A stretch of DNA of 64,000 nucleotides from Tulasnella sp. 424 (lineage: Eukaryota > Basidiomycota > Agaricomycetes > Cantharellales > Tulasnellaceae): assembly GCA_019633425.1 (NCBI GenBank), contig WSUB01000092.1:104182-168181 (forward strand), written 5' to 3'. A program made the position numbers and the translations under genes. The notes under the pieces are model-generated. The model was not told the DNA's origin and did not search any database. It saw only the letters and a program-made list of their open reading frames with translations. Below, in pieces: positions 58,421-64,000 of this stretch (position 1 is the stretch's first letter; each line of letters begins with the position of its first letter).

Positions 58421-59504
58421 TCACGTTTTATTACTTACATATTGGCGTCCCTATACCCTATCCTAAATATAGACGTCCCGCTTCCTCCGCCTTCTTTTTG
58501 CGTCTCCACTCCCATGCTCACATCCACCTCGGTCCCATCGGCGTCCCCCGGGCTCCATAAACTCCAGCGAATACCTTCACCCTCGTCACACTTTGTCAAC
58601 ACACAAAGGGAGAGTGGTAATGTTCCGGCTCAGAACACGGCGGCAATGTGTGAGAACGACCGTTTCCGAATCCAAAAACACGACCCGAGCATTTTCGGCT
58701 ATAATAAGCTAATCGGCTTGATTTTAGCTGAGAAAACTCCGTACGTTTCCCGACTTCAACATGCCCTGGACATGGGCGCTCGTTTCTCACACATCCGCCG
58801 CATGTTCGGATTCCGGACATTACCAACCTCCCCTTGTGACACCGCCCATCCGCTGACGTCACCACATCTTTTCAATACCGATACCCGTCCCGTGCTTCAC
58901 GGCCTCGACCAATCTCCACGTTCATATTGTCAACGCCACTAAGCAGTTACGTATACAAAGCGTTAGCACCTTCGATATCCCTTCCTGCCTGGTAACCTCG
59001 CAAAAATCCGTTCAAGTGACCTATGTCAACTTTGACGTATCTTGTCTCCTCCGAGTCGTCCCGTACGTCTAAAAATAAACTCGCGCTTTCAGTGCCGACG
59101 ACCTAAAAATTGCCAAGTGCCTGATTCGTCGGAGATACCAGGGAAACTTTCGGGATGGTTGCCCAACATGTCAATCTTCTTAAAGCTTCCGGAACGCCCA
59201 TGAAGCGCATTTGTCGCTGACAATTCATACGGATATATTCGCTAGCCAAGGAAGGGGGAATTAGAATGTGAATCCGAAATCGGAGGTATGCCAGTCGAAC
59301 CCCATTGGTCTGACCGACCATCCATTAATAGTATACGGACTGAAGAGAAGCCAGAGAATGTCTCAGACACCGTGAACTTCAAGCACCAGATGACTTTCTG
59401 CTTGTTTCGGAAAGGACGATCCTCGGTGCGTGACTGTCGGGACGGAATCGATCAGCATGGGGCAAGAAGCTTCGCCAAGGTTAGTAACCTAACCTAACCT
59501 CGAC
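58421..59504. other. Intergenic region with a 501-nt open frame of doubtful meaning
   Basis: The frame 58442-58942 (166 codons, +) has no known domain and is Ser/Pro/His-rich; probably chance. The first 120 bp repeat the word GGCGTCCC/GACGTCCC four times, as in the array at 61.85-62.7 kb. A TAACCT triple repeat lies at 59485-59500, just before the esterase TATA box. Confidence 0.35.
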
Positions 59505-59511
59505 TATAAAA
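59505..59511 (+). promoter_or_regulatory. TATA box of the CE1 esterase gene
   Basis: TATAAAA within CGACTATAAAACC, 61 bp before the ATG at 59566. Good fit for a fungal core promoter of an inducible secreted enzyme. Confidence 0.65.
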
Positions 59512-59565
59512 CCACGACTTTGAAACGTCGACTTTTAGCAAGCACAACTGAGCTCGTGATAAACC

Positions 59566-61123
59566 ATGGTATCTTTCAAGACTCTCTTTGCAACTTTGGC
59601 TGCTGTCATCGGCGCCAACGCCGCCGCTGGATCCCTTCAACAGGTCACAGGCAGCTTCGGAGCTAATCCGAACAACGTCGGTACGTGCAGCATGCCAAAA
59701 TGTACCGTTCAGGGATGCACTAAGTACCTTTCGCGCGACAGGCTTCTATTACTACAAGCCTTCTAAGGTCGCGGCCAATCCACCTCTCATCGTCGCTATC
59801 CACTACTGTACGGGATCGGCCCAGGCATATTTCAGCGGCACGCAATACGCCACCCTCGCTGACACTTACGGGTTCATCGTCATCTATCCGGACTCGCCTC
59901 GAAGCGGCAAATGCTTTGACGTTAATACGTAAGTGCTGATCAAGGTGTCTGTCAGAGGAATCGCTTAATAAAACCTCTCTTGCACTCAGACCTCAAACTT
60001 TATCGCACAACGGTGGTGGCGACTCCCAAGGCATTGCTTCGATGGTCACGTACGCCATCAGTACCTGGGGGGTTAATGCAAACCGCGTCTATGTTACTGG
60101 CACGTCGTCTGGTGCTATGATGACGAACGTCATGGCTGGCTCCGTGAGCTTCGTTCATTTGGATCAGAAACTCGCCTTATTAATTGCGCCCCTTTCAAGT
60201 ATCCCAATCTTTTCCAAGCTGCCTCCGCCTACTCCGGCGTGCCTTTCGCTTGTTTCGCTGGCAGCAGCGACTGGAATAGCGCTTGTGCCAACGGTGATGT
60301 TTCCATGACCCCGGCGCAATGGGTGATCACTGTTCTTGCTCTAATTGCTCTAATCTACCCGCTAATATGATTTCTTTAGGGTGACCTTGTCCGCGCTGCC
60401 TATCCCGGGTACTCCGGACCTCGTCCTAGAATGATGCTTTGGCACGGAACCGCGTGAGTACCAACGATAGACTTCATCTAGTCTCACCTAATTAATCTCC
60501 TATTCAAGCGACACAACCTTGTACTATCCTAACTTGCAACAAGAAATTAACGAATGGACCAACGTTCTCGGCCAATCGACCACCCCAACAACTACCACGC
60601 AGAACGATCCCCAGTCCGGCTACACTCACACCAGCTATGGCTGCGTCGTCCAAGCCTACTCGGCTGCCGGAGTTGGCCACACTGTTCCTGTTCACGAGTC
60701 CATCGACCTGCAATGGTTTGGAATCACTTCTGGCGGCCCTAGCTGCGTCACTGGTGGAACAACCCCGACCACGACCACTGGCATTGGTGGAACAACTACG
60801 ACCCCTAAGACTACGACAACGACGGCCGGAGGCGGGACTCAGGCACAATACGGTACGCACTGGGTCATTTTAGCGTTGAGAGCGATGCTGATAGGGTCCT
60901 ATTTTTCTGCAACACAGGTCAATGCGGAGGTTCGTTGACCGTTGCTGCTGATTGACGTTTACGCTGATTAAATTTACATGATTAGGACTACAATGGACTG
61001 GTCCGACCGTCTGCGCGGCTCCATACACTTGCAAGTATTCCAACGGTACGTTGACCTCGGCACCCATTGTAAAACAAATACTTACCTCAGTTCTCAATAG
61101 CTTATTACTCCCAATGCCTCTAA
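59566..61123 (+). CDS. Secreted acetyl xylan esterase (CE1) with C-terminal CBM1
   Basis: Removes acetyl groups from xylan outside the cell and is tethered to cellulose by its binding module. Nine exons: 59566-59680, 59742-59928, 59990-60143, 60200-60322, 60380-60453, 60509-60852, 60918-60929 (12 nt), 60986-61045, 61101-61123; 1092 nt, 363 residues. Signal peptide MVSFKTLFATLAAVIGANAA. The CE1 hydrolase core has IVAIHYCTGSAQAYF, NGGGDSQGIASMV, the nucleophile elbow GTSSGAMMTNVMAG, YPGYSGPRPRMMLWHGTADT with the Asp, and GVGHTVP with the His. A Thr/Pro/Gly linker leads to the CBM1: QYGQCGG, LQWTGPTVCAAPYTCK, YYSQCL, with the conserved Cys and aromatic residues. The CBM1 is spread over four exons. 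Confidence 0.95.
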
Positions 61124-61840
61124 AAAGATACTACGTTGGGACTTCCTTAAGCTTGTGTCTATTGTTGCTCGCAACTTTATACATTCTTGTGATGCATCGG
61201 ATAATGTGGCATCCTTGACGGCAAATTGCCTAGTACCCCTGAACTTCGATTTGAACCGCCGCACAAATGTCCGCACGTCGTGTCGAATAAGCACTTCCTC
61301 CATTCTCATAGCCAGTTCAGGTGCTAATATAGGCGGTTAAGGAGTGTTATTCGTCAGTCGATTTCGTTTTGCATTACCTAGATCAGGTCTTTGACCTGCG
61401 GCGGCGGGCCACGGCCAGGGGTACTTACTGCCGCGTCTAATCCTCAATGCGCTCAGTACCCAGTTTTTACCTAATAAAGAAGGAAGTTAGTCAAGTTTCC
61501 CTGTCTCCCAGTTCCGATTTCTATCCCTAGCCTTATTAGAACAATCGCCGACCGCGGCTGATCAATTTCACCCAAGCTGGATTCCCCTTGCCGCACGTCG
61601 GATAACAGAGAAATTTCAATAAACCGAACCAAACTTTAAATAGTACTAACGTATAGCCCTTGACCGTACGATTCCAACGGTAGTCTTACCTAAGCAATTC
61701 CTGGTCTGGTTCCTGAAGAATGACAGAAACAAGATCCAGTTATGTGGGACGAAACCGTAGGGGACGCTGTTACCCACAGTCGTCCCCCGATGACATCACA
61801 CCTCTTCCCTCGCCCAAGACCTCCGTGCACGACATCCAAC
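61124..61840. other. Intergenic, nothing recognised
   Basis: About 720 bp after the esterase stop. No coding or repeat signal that I can support. Confidence 0.5.
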
Positions 61841-61844
61841 AAAG

Positions 61845-62720
61845 TCCATAAACGCCCCCAATAAAATCACAATCCCAACAAGTCGGCGTCATTAGCATCC
61901 CCCTCTCCAGCACCGTTGCACCGAACAGCGTCCCCGCGTCGAACATCCCCTCTCCGCCCGATAAGCGTCCCCCCAGTATCCATTAGCGTCCCCACTTTCA
62001 TCGACAATTCCATCAGCGTTCCCAAATAATATCACAAATCCTCCTTTTCGCCGTCTCCCGTCAACATCCCCGTCATGGCTTACATAACACCTCCACACCG
62101 CTGCCTAAAGCGTCCCCTCCTCGAACCTTTTGGCCTCCCCGCTCGTTCCCTATCTGGCCATTGGCGTCCCCATACCCGCCGACACACTCTTCGCATGGGC
62201 GTCCCCTAGGGAGGCGCCGTTCGCCTTCCGTCTTTGCATGCCAACATTGGTGGCAATAAACGTCCCCACATGACGTCACGAACCTTCTTTTGGCGTCCCA
62301 GCACTGCACCGTTGAGCGTTCCTCCTCCAATCCTTAGGCGTCCCAACAAGCGTCCCCTCATCCTGTCACGCGCCGCACACTTTTAGCGTCCCGTTTGTTT
62401 GTCCCCGTCACTTTTCCATCAACAGTGTCCCCTTCCTTTTCCTCTCGCGCACCTGATGGCCATTGAACACCAGCCGTTGGCGTCCCCACCCTCGCTGTTC
62501 TTCTCCTCCTTGCTGACTTCATCACCCAACCCATCCTGCTGACACCTTGCCACCGTCTCACACCTTCGTCGTCCCCTCCACAAACGCCCACTGCACTTGT
62601 CATCGCCACCCAAAGATAAACGTTCGCATATATCGAGTCCCCCAGTACCAACTCCACGGTTAACGACAGCCAAGTATCGGGTAGGCAACATTACGATCGG
62701 TTGCTCTAAAGACAGTGTCC
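61845..62720 (+). repeat. Dispersed array of GCGTCCCC-like words
   Basis: About 20 copies of GCGTCCCC or one-base variants (GCGTTCCC, CATCCCC, ACGTCCCC, GTGTCCCC) in ~870 bp, at uneven spacing of about 12-40 bp, all in the same orientation. Examples start near 61928, 61964, 61986, 62016, 62110, 62164, 62199, 62260, 62293, 62338, 62350, 62384, 62479 and 62572. The intervening sequence is C-rich and not clearly repeated. On the minus strand the word gives recurring GDAN-like peptides, but no credible gene. Confidence 0.7.
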
Positions 62721-63044
62721 CGCCCCGTCCAACCCCGACATATTTCAATCCGAACCGAGCGAACTTCACCCACTCGAAAATCCGCTTGGCCCCCGATTGT
62801 CTTCACGTCGTGTTCGGGAGTGCTAGAAATGGGGATTAGTGAGTCTTTCCACCCATCGCTTCCAGTTTGCGTCACTCACTCTGGGACTTCCAAGCGCGGC
62901 AGATGCACCGCGACCGTGCATCGATCCCCCAACGCGCTCAGCCCCGTCAATCTTCGTCATACCCAAGGACGCTTTTGGAGGAGCTGGGCGAGATAATGTA
63001 TAGCTGTTGTACTTCGCCCACTTTCTGCATTACCTCACTGACTC

Positions 63045-63400
63045 TAGGATGTTTGATAAGAACGACGCTTTATGACACAAGCGGCCTTCCCGCTACCGCA
63101 CGATGGTATCGAAAATCCCTATAAACGCCTTTGCAATACTCCTACGAGCCGTGAACGATTACTGGTAAGCTTCGCGTTGTTCTCCTGTGAATTTAACTAC
63201 TTACATTTGTATTTTGGTTAGAACGACGCTCCGTCGGCCTGCACCCGCAGGACACTCTTCAAGGCGATCAACGGCATCATTTCAACGCCTGAAAGAGCTG
63301 ATGAACGCGCCATGTAAGTGATCTCAGCTGTTTACTCTTGCATGTCATTACTTACCTACCAGACCTGATTAGGACTTCCACGAACGCTCTTCGATTATAA
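63045..63400 (+). repeat. Second block of the ~150-bp exon-like/intron-like modules
   Basis: Units start near 63048, 63224 and 63372. Each begins after a TAG like a splice acceptor, carries the word AACGACGCT or a variant, and ends at a GTAAG like a donor (63167, 63317). The middle unit reads NDAPSACTRRTLFKAING then IISTPERADE in frame, related to the units at 57.5 and 58.1 kb. Separated from the first block by the esterase gene. Confidence 0.5.
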
Positions 63401-63441
63401 CTGCCTCAGACACAAGGGCGGTGCGCAGGCGAACGGGCTAG

Positions 63442-63570
63442 TGGTCCTCCCACGCCGTAGCCAAAGGCCCCGGTTACCTCGACGACGTTCAGCATCAGAC
63501 CACCAAAAATGCCGGTATCGTCGCTGGTCTTAACGTCCTCCGCAATGTCAACAAACCCACCGCCATTACA
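63442..63570 (+). pseudogene. Hsp70 gene relic (nucleotide-binding domain fragment)
   Basis: A 43-codon stretch after a TAG stop reads [13 protein letters not shown], then QHQTTKNAG, then [17 protein letters not shown]. It aligns without gaps to the Hsp70 ATPase-domain segment of the form AVxTVPAYFND..RQATKDAG, AGLNVLRIINEPTA. Key positions are changed (PAYF to PGYL, INEPTAA to VNKPTAI) and the frame is closed upstream. The homologous segment of functional Hsp70 should continue into AIAYGLD, which is absent. Best explained as a decayed exon. Flanking DNA belongs to the degenerate module block. Confidence 0.65.
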
Positions 63571-63935
63571 GGTTTACCCTCAGCGTCACCGCACGACAAT
63601 TCCACACCGTTTGTACGACCGCTCCTTGACGCAGCACCGCAGGCGCCAATATTAATAGTGGAGAGCTGCCGTAAGAAGAATCAGGTAAGCGAAGAAGTCT
63701 TTTTCGGGCTTTCAATTAGTCACGGATGGACTGACCCGTACCTCTCAGCTCCGCCACCGCCACCCCCCCTGGCGCCAGGAATGTTCGTTCGACATCGCCT
63801 GGACAGTGTCGCAGGCGTAAACCTCAGAGGAGCTCCTACAGTAGATTCTGTTAGCGATTCAACTGGTTTTAAGTGCCCGGTTACTCACCAATGATATTAA
63901 CTTCAGTATCGCCACGGAACGACTAGTGTTGCCGG

Positions 63936-63961
63936 CGGTTCGGTTCGGTTCGGTTCAGTTC
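63936..63961 (+). repeat. CGGTT pentanucleotide tandem repeat
   Basis: Five near-perfect CGGTT units with a last variant CAGTT, close to the right edge of the window, in non-coding DNA. Confidence 0.8.
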
Positions 63962-64000
63962 GGGAACTGGTTTGCCATCTGGCACAAGTCGGTTTACGGT

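Noticed and set aside
58442..58942. 166-codon open frame upstream of the esterase
   Set aside because: No recognisable domain; the sequence is Ser/Pro/His-rich and overlaps the GCGTCCC words; a gene is not supported.
59485..59500. TAACCT triple repeat as telomere-like DNA
   Set aside because: Only three units, the motif differs from the TTAGGG repeat usual in basidiomycetes, and it sits just before a TATA box.
1..64000. CRISPR arrays, rRNA genes, intact transposases or retroelements
   Set aside because: No regularly spaced identical repeats, rRNA sequence, or transposase, reverse transcriptase or integrase motifs were found on either strand.

Overview
The window is nuclear DNA of a filamentous basidiomycete, most likely an Agaricomycete. 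Nearly every gene is cut by many 50-70 nt GT-AG introns, and the gene content is fungal: a WOPR master regulator, an M36 fungalysin, a CE1 acetyl xylan esterase with a C-terminal CBM1, F-box/LRR proteins, NST1, an HNH_2-type protein and a Neo1 flippase. No prokaryotic operons, tRNA or rRNA genes, CRISPR arrays or intact transposons were found. The exon models were built by hand. Where given in full, the exon lengths sum to a multiple of three, which supports the splice sites.

Left part (1-23 kb) holds housekeeping genes: the 3' end of an unrecognised gene (1-533 +); UTP23, rRNA processing (628-1605 -); an F-box-like protein (1761-3388 -); a ubinuclein/HPC2 HIR-complex subunit with 11 exons (4046-7037 -); an HMCES/SRAP abasic-site shield protein with a C-terminal PIP-like tail (7975-9689 +); NST1 (10866-15853 +); a Rho2-like GTPase whose switch I is partly encoded by a 7-nt microexon (17109-18392 +); and the P4-ATPase NEO1 (18819-23026 -).

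Middle part (23-46 kb): two tandem beta-carbonic anhydrase genes (23646-24762 - and 26727-27885 -), where copy 1 carries a micro-inversion over its 5' end; HAL2/MET22 nucleotidase (28140-29399 +); a TPR/F-box/LRR protein of Dia2/Pof3 type (29489-31758 -); a secreted fungalysin with a GC-AG intron (32688-35234 +); a mitochondrial-type PPR protein (35476-38227 -); a BBE-like FAD oxidoreductase (38425-40448 -); a 3.2 kb stretch without a supported gene; and a WOPR (Gti1/Pac2) regulator (43610-45514 -) with 3.7 kb of apparently non-coding DNA upstream.

Right part (49-64 kb): a full-length ABCC transporter (49210-55524 +), an HNH_2-like protein with a changed second motif (55994-57201 +), and the CE1-CBM1 esterase (59566-61123 +). 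The esterase is flanked by unusual DNA: a degenerate array of roughly 150-bp exon-like/intron-like modules (57.3-58.4 kb, again at 63.0-63.4 kb), a stretch with about 20 copies of a GCGTCCCC-like word (61.85-62.7 kb), and a relic of an Hsp70 gene (63442-63570).

There is no operon-like organisation. The secreted or accessory genes (fungalysin, esterase, FAD enzyme, ABC transporter, HNH protein) cluster right of 32 kb with the large gene-poor stretches, while the left part is compact and conserved.
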